A DNA stretch of 64,000 nucleotides from Hyphomicrobium sp. GTDB taxonomy: Bacteria; Pseudomonadota; Alphaproteobacteria; Rhizobiales; Hyphomicrobiaceae. The notes under the pieces are model-generated. The model saw only the letters and a program-made list of their open reading frames with translations, made no database searches and was not told where the DNA came from. How positions within the stretch are numbered: the stretch's first letter is position 1; every line of letters begins with the position of its first letter. Location of the stretch: contig JADJVG010000005.1 in NCBI GenBank assembly GCA_016716675.1, positions 1-64,000 of the forward strand, given 5' to 3'. Position numbers and translations under genes: made by a program. This document shows, in pieces, positions 24,373 to 32,492 of the stretch.

Positions 24373-25370
24373 ATGAGCGCACTTTCACTGGCGCTCATCA
24401 TCGCTCTCACCACCGTACTGATTGCCGAATTCGTCAACGGCTGGACGGACGCGCCGAACGCGATCGCAACTGTTGTCGCAACCGGCGTGATGTCGCCGAA
24501 AAGCGCAATCTTGATGGCTGTGATTATGAACACCATCGGTGCCATGTCCGGCACGGCGGTTGCGAAAACCGTCGGCCAAGGCATCGTCGTGCCGGCTGTG
24601 CTGACCCTGCCGGCAATCACGGCGGCCATGCTAAGTATTATCGCCTGGGGCACATTCGCGGCCCGCGTCGGCATGCCCGTCAGCAAATCTCATGCGCTGC
24701 TGGCCGGTTTAGCTGGCGCGGGCTTCGCCGGTGGCGGCCTCGACGCACTGCAATGGGCGGTTGGCTGAAGGTGATCATCGGCATGGTGCTCTCAATCGCG
24801 CTCGGATCGCTGGCCGCACTCTTGCTAGGGATCTTGATTACCTGGCTCGCCGGCGGCACCAAACCAGGGCGCTCGAAACCACTTTTCGACCGGCTGTCCA
24901 TCGTGGCCGCCTGCTTCATGGCCTTCAACCATGGGCTGAACGACGGCCAGAAATTCATGGGCGTGTTCGCCATGACGCTCTTTGCGGGCGGTGCGATTTC
25001 CGAGTTCTACATCCCATACTGGGTGATCTTCATATGTGCCCTGACCATGGGCATTGGCACCTCCGCCGGCGGATGGCGCATCATCAAAACCGTCGGCGCC
25101 AGAATGACGAAGCTCGATTCGTGGCAGGGCTTTGCGGCTCAAACGGCGGCCGGCTTTACCATCTTTGGCGCATCCGCCTACGGCATACCGCTATCGACCA
25201 CGCATACGATCACCAGCGGCATTGTCGGAGCTGCCGCGAGCCGCCGCGTATCGGATGTGCGGTGGAGCGTTCTGCTGCGAATCGTACTCGCCTGGATCGT
25301 CACATTTCCGGTGTGCGCGGTAATCGCCTTCGTGACGGCACTGATCGCCAATGCGCTCTTCGCCGGATAA
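24373..25370 (+). pseudogene. pit: Inorganic phosphate transporter (Pit family), frameshifted
   Basis: Pit proteins import metal-phosphate driven by protons through the inner membrane. The ATG at 24373 follows the DUF47 stop and an AAGGAGG site. The first part has GWTDAPNAIATVVATGVMSPK (the duplicated Pit motif DAPNAIAT) and GMPVSKSHALLAGLAGAG and reaches a stop at 24768. The conserved sequence continues in the next frame from GWLKVIIGMVLSIALG through AFNHGLNDGQKFMGVF and GIPLSTTHTITSGIVGAA to 25370. The join is at CAATGGGCGGTTGG near 24759, where one G appears missing from GGG. Joined, it gives about 332 residues and ten or so membrane helices, normal for the family. It could be a sequencing error. 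Confidence 0.85.
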
Positions 25371-25677
25371 GGCGTGAAGTACGTCGCGTTGCGTTCACAA
25401 AGACCGAATAACAGCATTGCGGCGCGACATTTGCCGCATTCATGCCCCATTATCAAAGGCTCATGCACGTTTCCGATCAGGGCGCCGAGCCGTCCGTGAC
25501 AGTCTATTAACTTGCATACCGGCCCCTGCGACGTACCTTCGTACGTGATGTGCCGTATGCCTAAACCCTCCTGTTTCAGTAGGTTTGGACACGTCGGTGT
25601 TGATCGCCATATGACTTTGCGGATACCGTGTGGTCGGGGTTGATGACCACTGTGCCGTAGCTATTAAGGAAAAGCGG
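25371..25677. other. Intergenic region between pit and the M48 protease gene
   Basis: About 300 bases with no supported gene. A short dyad, CGTAC-CTTC-GTACG, lies near 25531-25546. The promoter of the downstream protease gene should be here. Confidence 0.4.
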
Positions 25678-27108
25678 ATGCTTCGAAAAAGCAACAGCTT
25701 GGTCTCAAACGCGCGCGCCACGTCTCACGCTGCCGTTATTGCAATCCTGGCGCCGCTCAGCATTGCCATCGGTCTCGCGAGCAGTCTTGCCCTTGCGACC
25801 AAGGCCAATGCGCAAGGCTTGCCACTGATCCGCGACACCGAGATTGAAGCGCTGCTGACCGACTACGCCAAACCGATTTTCCGCGCGGCGGGTCTCGGCA
25901 GCGGCCGCGTGACTGTGCGCATCGTGCGCAACGACGCCTTCAACGCTTTCGTGCTCGACGGCAGCAACGTCTTTGTGCACACCGGCGCCTTGATGCAGGC
26001 GCAGACACCCAACGAAGTCATCGGCGTCATAGCTCACGAAACCGGCCATATCGCCGGCGGCCACATGGCGGCGCTGCGCGCCCGCATCGCCAAAGATCAA
26101 ACCCGCGCGCTGCTTACCCAGATTCTCGGCATCGGCGCGATGATCGCGGGCGGTGTTGCCGGCGGTGATGGCGGTCGCGAAGCGTTGCAGGGCGGCCAAG
26201 CCGTGATGCAGGGCGGCCAGGACGTCATCATGCGCGGTCTCCTCTCGGAACGGCGCTCGCAGGAATCAGCCGCCGACCAAGCTGGCCTCAAGTATCTGAA
26301 TGCGACGAAGCAATCCGGCAAAGGCATGCTCGCAACATTCGAACGCTTCCAGCAGCAGGAATATGTTTCCGACCAATACAAAGACCCATTCGTTCGCAGC
26401 CACCCTGTTGCAACCGATCGTTTGGCGCGGCTGCGCGATCTGGTGGCGTCGAGCCCCTACGCCGACCAAGTTGATCCGGCGGCGCTGCAGCTGCGCCATG
26501 ATCTCATGCGCGCCAAGCTCGCAGCTTATCTCGATCGGCCGGGTACAGTGTTCAACCGCTACCCGCCATCGGACACGTCTCTTCCAGCGCGCTATGCCCG
26601 CGCGATCGGTCGTTTTTTCCAAGGCGGCAGCGGCGCGCTTGAAGCGTCACTGAACATGATCGACGATCTTATCAAGGAAAATCCGTCTAATCCGTACTTC
26701 TGGGAGGTCAAAGGCGACGTCCTGATGCGCTCGGGCAAGATGAAGGAAGCCGCCCCCAATCTGCGCCATGCGTTGAAACTAGCGCCCGACAGCACCTTAA
26801 TACGTGTGCAATTGGCGACCGCACTGCAAAATGGTAACGATGCGGCGGCGTCCGCGGAGGCCGTCGAACTGTTGCGCAAATCTCTGGTGACGGACCTCAA
26901 CCCGCACGCCTTCCGGATGCTCGCGACTGCCTATTATAAACAGGGCAAAGGGCCGGAAGCCGACGCCATGATCGCCCAGGCCTACTTCCTAGAGGGCGAC
27001 ATAAAGCAGTCGCAGATCTTTGCCAAACGCGCCCAACCGAAACTCCGTCCGGGTTCGCCCGAGTGGATCAAGAACGACGATATCATCAACTTCCGCCCGC
27101 AAACCTAA
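25678..27108 (+). CDS. M48 family metalloprotease with TPR domain (BepA-like)
   Basis: The 476-residue product has a signal peptide (IAILAPLSIAIGLASSLALATKANAQ, cut near 46). A zinc protease domain follows with HETGH at 120-124 and the third-ligand motif ESAAD at 196-200. A TPR region spans about 300-440 (NPYFWEVKGDVLMRSGKMKEAAPNLRHALKLAP). This architecture is that of periplasmic BepA, which degrades or assists misassembled outer-membrane proteins such as LptD and BamA. The ATG at 25678 is preceded by AAGGAAAAG; the frame extends upstream to a weaker start at 25630. A DsbA-like gene follows after 60 bases, which suggests joint envelope quality control (inference). Confidence 0.9.
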   Translation: MLRKSNSLVSNARATSHAAVIAILAPLSIAIGLASSLALATKANAQGLPLIRDTEIEALLTDYAKPIFRAAGLGSGRVTVRIVRNDAFNAFVLDGSNVFVHTGALMQAQTPNEVIGVIAHETGHIAGGHMAALRARIAKDQTRALLTQILGIGAMIAGGVAGGDGGREALQGGQAVMQGGQDVIMRGLLSERRSQESAADQAGLKYLNATKQSGKGMLATFERFQQQEYVSDQYKDPFVRSHPVATDRLARLRDLVASSPYADQVDPAALQLRHDLMRAKLAAYLDRPGTVFNRYPPSDTSLPARYARAIGRFFQGGSGALEASLNMIDDLIKENPSNPYFWEVKGDVLMRSGKMKEAAPNLRHALKLAPDSTLIRVQLATALQNGNDAAASAEAVELLRKSLVTDLNPHAFRMLATAYYKQGKGPEADAMIAQAYFLEGDIKQSQIFAKRAQPKLRPGSPEWIKNDDIINFRPQT

Positions 27109-27168
27109 GGGCATATCTTTGAAGCGGAAAATGAAACCGTGCCTGTAGATCAACCAGAGAAATCAACA

Positions 27169-27987
27169 ATGTCCATGAAGCCTTCGCGCGCCGTCACGCT
27201 GTTCGCATCGTCTGTGGTGCGTTACGCACTGACCGCCATCATCGCCACAGGTACGCTAGCCTATGCGGCAACCATTCCGTCCGCGCGGGCGGACACCGCC
27301 ACTTTCTCCGACGATCAGAAGAAAGCCATCGGCGATATCATCAAGGATTACTTGCTGAAGAACCCGGAAATCCTGGTGGACGTGCAGGGTGCGCTCGAAG
27401 CCAAGCTCGAAAAAGAGCAGTCTGAAAAGCTCAGCAAGTTCATGTCCGAGAATGCCAAGGACATTTACCGCAATCCGCAAAGCCCCGTTGCCGGCGATCC
27501 CAGTGGCGACATCACGGTCGTTGAGTTCTTCGATTACAACTGCGGCTACTGCAAACGCGGCCTGCCGGAAGTGCAGAAGCTGCTCGAAAGCGACAAGAAA
27601 GTTCGCTTTGTGTTCAAGGAATTTCCAATCCTCTCAAAGGGTTCGGAAGAAGCAGCCCGCGGCGCACTGGCCGCCAAGCGTCAGAGCAAGTACTGGGAAT
27701 ATCATCAGGCGTTGTTGAGCGCGAAGGGGCAGGCCAACGAAGCCGCCGCAATCAAAGCCGCCGAAGGGCTTGGCCTGGATATGGCAAAGTTCAAAGCCGA
27801 CATGGCCAGCGACGAGGTGAAAGCCGAGATCGAGTCCGTCAAGGACCTTGCCAAAAAAATGGGCATCAATGGCACGCCGCACTTCCTGGTGGGCGACAAA
27901 TCGATCCCCGGCGCGCCAGAAGATCTGCATGACCAGCTTGAGACGCTCGTCACGGGCTTCCGCAAGACCGGCTGCAGCTACTGTTAA
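27169..27987 (+). CDS. DsbA-family periplasmic thiol oxidoreductase
   Basis: The product of about 272 residues has a signal peptide (SVVRYALTAIIATGTLAYAATIPSARA). An N-terminal helical segment (DDQKKAIGDIIKDYLLKNPEILVDVQ) follows, of the kind that mediates oligomerisation in ScsC/DsbG-like proteins. The thioredoxin domain has the active site CGYC (in FFDYNCGYCKRG) and the cis-proline loop INGTPHF. CGYC is typical of DsbC/DsbG and of ScsC-type DsbA proteins. The product ends GCSYC with two more cysteines. I chose the ATG at 27169; a GTG at 27139 is also possible. It follows the BepA-like protease gene. Whether it oxidises or isomerises disulfides cannot be told from sequence. Confidence 0.85.
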   Translation: MSMKPSRAVTLFASSVVRYALTAIIATGTLAYAATIPSARADTATFSDDQKKAIGDIIKDYLLKNPEILVDVQGALEAKLEKEQSEKLSKFMSENAKDIYRNPQSPVAGDPSGDITVVEFFDYNCGYCKRGLPEVQKLLESDKKVRFVFKEFPILSKGSEEAARGALAAKRQSKYWEYHQALLSAKGQANEAAAIKAAEGLGLDMAKFKADMASDEVKAEIESVKDLAKKMGINGTPHFLVGDKSIPGAPEDLHDQLETLVTGFRKTGCSYC

Positions 27988-28036
27988 GCCTGCTTGCGGC
28001 CAGCCGTATGGCCCCAAAATTGGGTAAACAATCAAT

Positions 28037-28065
28037 CTGTTAGGAGGGGCGCACTCTCCTAACAG
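28037..28065. repeat. Perfect inverted repeat between the DsbA-like gene and aroQ
   Basis: CTGTTAGGAG and CTCCTAACAG form a perfect ten-pair stem around a nine-base GC-rich loop. No T run follows on either strand, so it may be a Rho-dependent stop, an mRNA 3' end or a structure in the aroQ leader 110 bases upstream of its start. Confidence 0.5.
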
Positions 28066-28174
28066 GTGCGTGATGCTGTGCACTTTGCGCTGACCCAGAA
28101 AGCTGGTAGACCCAAGGCTCTTTTCTCCGCCCCGGTGGTAATGAGCGACCGGACCTTAGGATCTTACCTGCTCG

Positions 28175-28627
28175 ATGACGCATCTGATTTACGTGCTCAA
28201 CGGCCCGAACCTGAACATGCTCGGTCTGCGCGAACCGGCCATTTACGGCCGTGATACGCTGGACGACATCAAGACCCGTTGCGCGGCAGCGGCCAAGGCG
28301 AACGGTCTGGTTACGGATTTCCGCCAGTCGAACGTCGAAGGCGAACTGGTCAACTGGATCCAGGAAGCGCGCAGCAAGGCGCAAGGCATCATTTTGAACG
28401 CGGGCGGCTATACGCATACGTCAGTCGCCATACTCGACGCACTGCAGGCAGCCGAATTGCCGGTTATTGAAGTCCATCTTTCGAACATCTTCCGCCGCGA
28501 CCAGTTCCGGCAGCATTCTTACATTTCATTGGCAGCAACCGGAGTTATTTGCGGACTTGGCGCCAAGGGCTACGAGCTCGCGCTCGATGCCATGGCCGGC
28601 CTACTGCAAGCCAAGGCCGGCGGCTGA
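28175..28627 (+). CDS. aroQ: Type II 3-dehydroquinate dehydratase
   Basis: AroQ removes water from 3-dehydroquinate to give 3-dehydroshikimate, the third step of the shikimate pathway. The 150-residue product begins MTHLIYVLNGPNLNMLGLREPAIYG with the conserved NGPNLN...R and the flexible-lid Tyr. It has SNVEGELVNWIQEA, the catalytic-His region LNAGGYTHTSVAILDAL and VIEVHLSNIFRRDQFRQHS. Length is typical for the dodecameric type II enzyme. It heads the run aroQ-accB-accC-aat, a common alphaproteobacterial arrangement in which aroQ precedes the acetyl-CoA carboxylase genes by about 60 bases. Confidence 0.97.
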   Translation: MTHLIYVLNGPNLNMLGLREPAIYGRDTLDDIKTRCAAAAKANGLVTDFRQSNVEGELVNWIQEARSKAQGIILNAGGYTHTSVAILDALQAAELPVIEVHLSNIFRRDQFRQHSYISLAATGVICGLGAKGYELALDAMAGLLQAKAGG

Positions 28628-28690
28628 AGCACGGCCAAAGCACTTCGGCGTAAGCCAAACCAGTCACTCCAGAACAGGGACACGCGACAG

Positions 28691-29191
28691 ATGACGGCGA
28701 AGGATCAAGGGGCGAAAGCAGCGAGTGCAGAGGGTCAGTTGATCCGCGAGCTAGCAGAACTCTTGAACGACACGGGGCTGTCTGAGATTGAGATCGAAAA
28801 AAGCGGCCTCAAGATCCGCGTTGCCAAGGAGCTGCATGTGACCGGCACGATGCCGATGAGTTTCGCACCAGCCATGGCGCACGCACCTGCGGCAGCACCT
28901 GCGGGCGGCGCTGAGGCGAAGCCGGCTCAAGCTGCTGTCACCGACCCGGCCAAGCATCCAGGCGCCGTCAAATCACCGATGGTCGGCACCGCCTATCGCT
29001 CGCCTGAACCGGGAGCGGCCATGTTTTGTGAGGTTGGCTCCAAGGTCAACCAGGGCGATACGCTGCTGATTATCGAAGCCATGAAGACCATGAACCAGAT
29101 ACCGGCGCCGCGCTCTGGCACGGTGACAGCAATCTTGTTCGAGAACGCCCAACCCGTTGAGTACGGCGAACCCTTGATCGTGATCGAATAA
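28691..29191 (+). CDS. accB: Biotin carboxyl carrier protein of acetyl-CoA carboxylase
   Basis: AccB carries biotin between the biotin carboxylase (AccC) and the carboxyltransferase in the first committed step of fatty acid synthesis. The 166-residue product has an N-terminal domain (LIRELAELLNDTGLSEIEIEKSGLKIRV), an Ala/Pro-rich linker at about 58-92 and a lipoyl/biotinyl domain with the target sequence EAMKTMN, Lys132 being biotinylated. The thumb typical of AccB (AYRSPEPGAAMFCEVG) is present. accC follows after 51 bases, so the two are co-expressed as usual. Confidence 0.97.
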   Translation: MTAKDQGAKAASAEGQLIRELAELLNDTGLSEIEIEKSGLKIRVAKELHVTGTMPMSFAPAMAHAPAAAPAGGAEAKPAQAAVTDPAKHPGAVKSPMVGTAYRSPEPGAAMFCEVGSKVNQGDTLLIIEAMKTMNQIPAPRSGTVTAILFENAQPVEYGEPLIVIE

Positions 29192-29242
29192 GCCGCGCGC
29201 CCTCACCGACGCTTGCCGACCGAAGATCACGGAGACGTTTTA

Positions 29243-30583
29243 ATGTTCGACAAAATTCTGATCGCCAACCGGGGAGAAATCGCGCTGCGTATTCAGCGCG
29301 CGTGCCGTGAACTCGGCATTGCGACCGTAGCGGTCCACTCAACCGCCGACGCCGACGCCATGCATGTGCGCCTTGCCGACGAAAGCGTCTGCATCGGACC
29401 GCCCGCGGCGCGCGACAGCTACCTCAATATTCCAGCCCTCGTGACAGCTTGCGAAATCACCGGCGCTGATGCCGTTCATCCCGGCTACGGCTTTCTATCG
29501 GAAAACGCCCGCTTCGCTGAAATCCTCGAAGAACACAAGATCACCTTCATCGGCCCGACGTCGGAACACATCCGCATCATGGGCGATAAGATCGAAGCCA
29601 AAGAGACCGCGAGAAAGCTCGGGATTCCTTGCGTTCCGGGCTCTGCCGGTGCTGTGACGAGCGAAACCGAAGCGATGAAAGTCGCCAAGGAAATGGGGTT
29701 TCCCGTGCTCATCAAGGCGGCTGCCGGCGGCGGTGGACGCGGCATGAAAGTAGCGACGAGCGCCGCTGATCTCGGCGTCGCCCTCGCGACCGCGCGCTCG
29801 GAAGCAAAAGCGGCGTTCAACGACGACGCCGTTTACATCGAAAAGTATCTTCAAAAGCCGCGCCACATCGAAATCCAGGTGTTCGGCGATGGCAAAGGCA
29901 ACGCCGTGCATCTCGGTGAGCGCGACTGCTCTCTGCAGCGCCGCCACCAGAAGGTTCTGGAAGAAAGCCCTTCGCCTGCCCTCAACGCCGCCCAGCGCCA
30001 GAACATCGGCGAGACGGTTGCAGCCGCCATGCGCAAGATCAAGTATCGCGGCGCAGGCACGGTTGAGTTCCTCTACGAGGACGGCAACTTCTATTTCATC
30101 GAAATGAATACCCGCCTGCAGGTCGAGCATCCGGTGACGGAAATGGTCACGGGCGTCGATCTGGTGCTAGAGCAGATCCGCGTTGCATCGGGCGCCGGCT
30201 TGAGCTTCACGCAAGACGACATCGTGATGTCGGGGCACGCCATCGAGTGTCGCATTAACGCAGAAAATCCAAAGACGTTCCGCCCCTCGCCCGGCCAGAT
30301 CACCTATTGGCATCCCCCGGGCGGCCTCGGCGTGCGCGTCGATAGCGGCGTCTACCAGGGCTACAAAATCCCGCCCTATTACGACAGCTTGATCGGCAAA
30401 CTGATCGTGACGGGTAAAACCCGCAACGACTGCCTGATGCGGCTGCGCCTGGCACTCTCCGAATTTGTGATCGACGGCATCGAAACCACAATCCCGCTGT
30501 TTCAGGACCTTGTGAAACAGAAGGATATCATTGATGGTGCATACGATATTCATTGGCTCGAGAAGCATCTCGGCATGAAATGA
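29243..30583 (+). CDS. accC: Acetyl-CoA carboxylase biotin carboxylase subunit
   Basis: AccC carboxylates the biotin on AccB with ATP and bicarbonate. The 446-residue product starts MFDKILIANRGEIALRIQRA, the standard N-terminus, which fixes the ATG at 29243 although the frame is open upstream to 29213. It has the ATP-grasp glycine loop AAAGGGGRGMKV, the KYLQKPRHIEIQV segment, the EMNTRLQVEHPVTE catalytic stretch and the C-terminal region RPSPGQITYWHPPGGLGVRVDSG. Length is normal. aat follows 45 bases downstream. Confidence 0.97.
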   Translation: MFDKILIANRGEIALRIQRACRELGIATVAVHSTADADAMHVRLADESVCIGPPAARDSYLNIPALVTACEITGADAVHPGYGFLSENARFAEILEEHKITFIGPTSEHIRIMGDKIEAKETARKLGIPCVPGSAGAVTSETEAMKVAKEMGFPVLIKAAAGGGGRGMKVATSAADLGVALATARSEAKAAFNDDAVYIEKYLQKPRHIEIQVFGDGKGNAVHLGERDCSLQRRHQKVLEESPSPALNAAQRQNIGETVAAAMRKIKYRGAGTVEFLYEDGNFYFIEMNTRLQVEHPVTEMVTGVDLVLEQIRVASGAGLSFTQDDIVMSGHAIECRINAENPKTFRPSPGQITYWHPPGGLGVRVDSGVYQGYKIPPYYDSLIGKLIVTGKTRNDCLMRLRLALSEFVIDGIETTIPLFQDLVKQKDIIDGAYDIHWLEKHLGMK

Positions 30584-30628
30584 CGATGTTGCCTTTGCGC
30601 GGCCCTGTTCGCGCATTGACTGGTACAG

Positions 30629-31336
30629 GTGGCAGACAAGGGTATGGCGTCGCGCGACGATCCCATGATCGAGATTACGCCGCAGGTCCTGCTGAAGGCG
30701 TATAGCTGCGGTATCTTCCCGATGGCCGAGAGCGCTGACGATCCGGCGCTTTACTGGATCGAGCCGCAGCATCGCGGTGTGCTGCCCCTCAATGCGACCC
30801 ATTTTCCCCGCCGTCTGTTGCGGACGGTCCGCACGACGCCGCTGACGGTTAAAATCGATACCGATTACGACGCGATCATCGATGGCTGCTCGGCGTCACG
30901 CCCAGGGCGCACCTCGACATGGATCAACAAGCGCATCCGCAATCTCTACCGCGAATTGTTCGATCGCGGTGTCTGCCACACCGTCGAAGTCTGGAATGGC
31001 GACCGCGTTGTCGGCGGCCTCTACGGCGTAGCGCTGAAAGGCGCGTTCTTCGGCGAGAGTATGTTTTCCTTCGAGCGCGACGCCTCGAAGATCGCACTCG
31101 TGCATCTTGTTGCGCGCCTCATCTCCGGCGGCTTCCGGCTGCTGGACACCCAGTTCACGACCGATCATCTGCGCCAGTTCGGAACGATCGAGCTCGACCG
31201 CGATCAATTCCAGATCGAGCTTGAGATAGCCTTGCGCGCCGACGGCGACTTCAACGCCCTGCCGGCCGATGTTCACGGCGAGGATGTCGTGGCGATGATT
31301 GCGCACATGGCGCCTGCTGACCAAGGCACGCGCTAG
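30629..31336 (+). CDS. aat: Leucyl/phenylalanyl-tRNA--protein transferase
   Basis: Aat adds Leu or Phe from charged tRNA to N-terminal Arg or Lys of proteins, marking them for ClpAP through the N-degron pathway. The product (235 residues from 30629) has the family motifs AYSCGIFPMAES, YWIEPQHRGVLPL, FGESMFSFERDASKIALVHL and LLDTQFTTDHLRQFG. A start at 30644 (MASRDDPM) or 30665 (MIEITPQ) is as plausible as the one given. It is the last gene of the aroQ-accB-accC-aat run; linkage of aat to accC is common in Alphaproteobacteria. Confidence 0.95.
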   Translation: MADKGMASRDDPMIEITPQVLLKAYSCGIFPMAESADDPALYWIEPQHRGVLPLNATHFPRRLLRTVRTTPLTVKIDTDYDAIIDGCSASRPGRTSTWINKRIRNLYRELFDRGVCHTVEVWNGDRVVGGLYGVALKGAFFGESMFSFERDASKIALVHLVARLISGGFRLLDTQFTTDHLRQFGTIELDRDQFQIELEIALRADGDFNALPADVHGEDVVAMIAHMAPADQGTR

Positions 31337-31474
31337 AAAACGCCGCTCATGTTCCTGCGGGAACAGCTTGGAACTTCCAGCCCTGTCACTGTCACAGCAA
31401 TCGGACGGCAGACCTGCCGCGACCCGAGATGGGGGCCTAGGCCTCGCAACAGTAACAGACCTGGAGAACATTAC

Positions 31475-31735
31475 ATGTCGAAGATCTCTTATGCCATCGT
31501 GGCAACGGCCGTCATGCTCGCCGCTGGTTCAAGTGGTGCCGTGGCAGGTGGCAAACATTTCAAGCATCACGGCTTTGGCAATAACTTCCACTCGTTCCAT
31601 CACAACCATCACCGTCCGGTGATCCGCTTCTCCTTGGGCGGCGGTGGAGGCTGCGGCTACTTGTATGACAAGTGGATGGACACCGGCCGGTTCTATTGGA
31701 AGAGAGAATATTACCAGTGCCGGGGTTGGTGGTAA
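31475..31735 (+). CDS. Small histidine-rich secreted protein of unknown function
   Basis: The 86-residue product starts MSKISYAIVATAVMLAAGSSG behind GGAGA and has a signal peptide ending near AVAGG. The mature part has a histidine cluster (KHFKHHGFGNNFHSFHHNHHR), then GGGGGCGYLYDKWMDTGRFYWKREYYQC ending in RGWW. Two cysteines and the YDKW...TGRFYWK motif resemble small periplasmic proteins often seen in Hyphomicrobiales. The His cluster suggests metal binding, which is inference. The frame extends further upstream, but the ATG at 31475 gives the signal peptide. A hairpin lies 28 bases downstream. Confidence 0.7.
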   Translation: MSKISYAIVATAVMLAAGSSGAVAGGKHFKHHGFGNNFHSFHHNHHRPVIRFSLGGGGGCGYLYDKWMDTGRFYWKREYYQCRGWW

Positions 31736-31762
31736 GCCCTAGTTTGAGCATTACAAATGCAG

Positions 31763-31791
31763 GGCAACCGCGGATATTTTCCGCGGTTGCC
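31763..31791 (+). terminator. Perfect hairpin after the histidine-rich protein gene
   Basis: GGCAACCGCGGA and TCCGCGGTTGCC form a perfect 12-pair stem with a TATTT loop, 28 bases after the preceding stop codon. There is no T run after it, so intrinsic termination would be weak; it may define the 3' end of the mRNA. Confidence 0.55.
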
Positions 31792-32013
31792 AAACGCGTT
31801 TCCCGGGATCGGACGCCTTAATTGCAAGCCCATGCGCCACGCTGCCATAATCCGGGCACTGAGGTCTTCACGCGCGCTGATGCGAAACTGTATTGGAATG
31901 GAAACGGTTGAATGCGCGTTGTGTTCCAGGCAAACTGCTAGCAGCCTGCACGTCTTTCCCCCACGCTGCTGGCCCGCGGGAGTTATCTCCCCGGAGAGCA
32001 CACGGAGACGCTC

Positions 32014-32415
32014 ATGAGAAAGTTCCTAACACTATTTGCGATCGTGGCCTTCTCGTCGATGGCGCTGCTGACCAGCGCCTCGAACGCTGAGGCCCGCCGC
32101 TGGCATCGCGGACATGGCTACGGTGGCGCGATCGCTGCTGCCGTTGTTGGCGGTATCATCCTCGGTAGCATGTATAACCGCCATCATCGCCGCCATTACT
32201 ACAGCTCGTATTACGATGACGGTTATGGCTACAGCTACTATCCGCGCCGCCGTTACTATTCATCGTCGTTTTACAGCCCGTATTACGGACGCCGCCACTA
32301 TCGCCATCGCTATGTGAACCGTCACTACGGGCATCGTAATTATGGCCATCGCAACTATGGGCATCGCTCACACCGCTATGGCGGATATGCGCGCCATCAT
32401 CGCGTACGCTGGTAA
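32014..32415 (+). CDS. Histidine/tyrosine/arginine-rich repeat secreted protein
   Basis: The 133-residue product starts MRKFLTLFAIVAFSSMALLTSA with a signal peptide ending near NAEA and GGAGA upstream. A hydrophobic glycine-zipper-like stretch GGAIAAAVVGGIILGSMY at about 42-59 follows. The rest is almost only His, Tyr, Arg, Ser and Gly, including HYGHRNYGHRNYGHRSHRYG, a run of near-identical NYGHR units. I do not recognise a characterised family. The glycine zipper suggests insertion in or contact with a membrane, and the repeats suggest metal binding or interaction with the cell wall; both are inference. It sits alone before a strong bidirectional terminator. Confidence 0.7.
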   Translation: MRKFLTLFAIVAFSSMALLTSASNAEARRWHRGHGYGGAIAAAVVGGIILGSMYNRHHRRHYYSSYYDDGYGYSYYPRRRYYSSSFYSPYYGRRHYRHRYVNRHYGHRNYGHRNYGHRSHRYGGYARHHRVRW

Positions 32416-32441
32416 GCAGCAAGAACCAATCTTCGACAACG

Positions 32442-32478
32442 AAAAACGGCGCTCCCCAGGGAAGCGCCGTTTTTTTTG
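32442..32478. terminator. Bidirectional Rho-independent terminator
   Basis: AAAAACGGCGCT and AGCGCCGTTTTT flank a short loop, with an A run on the left and TTTTTTTT on the right. It lies between the converging repeat-protein gene (+) and guaA (-), and would stop transcription from both sides. Confidence 0.9.
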
Positions 32479-32492
32479 TTTGTAGTTTTCGA

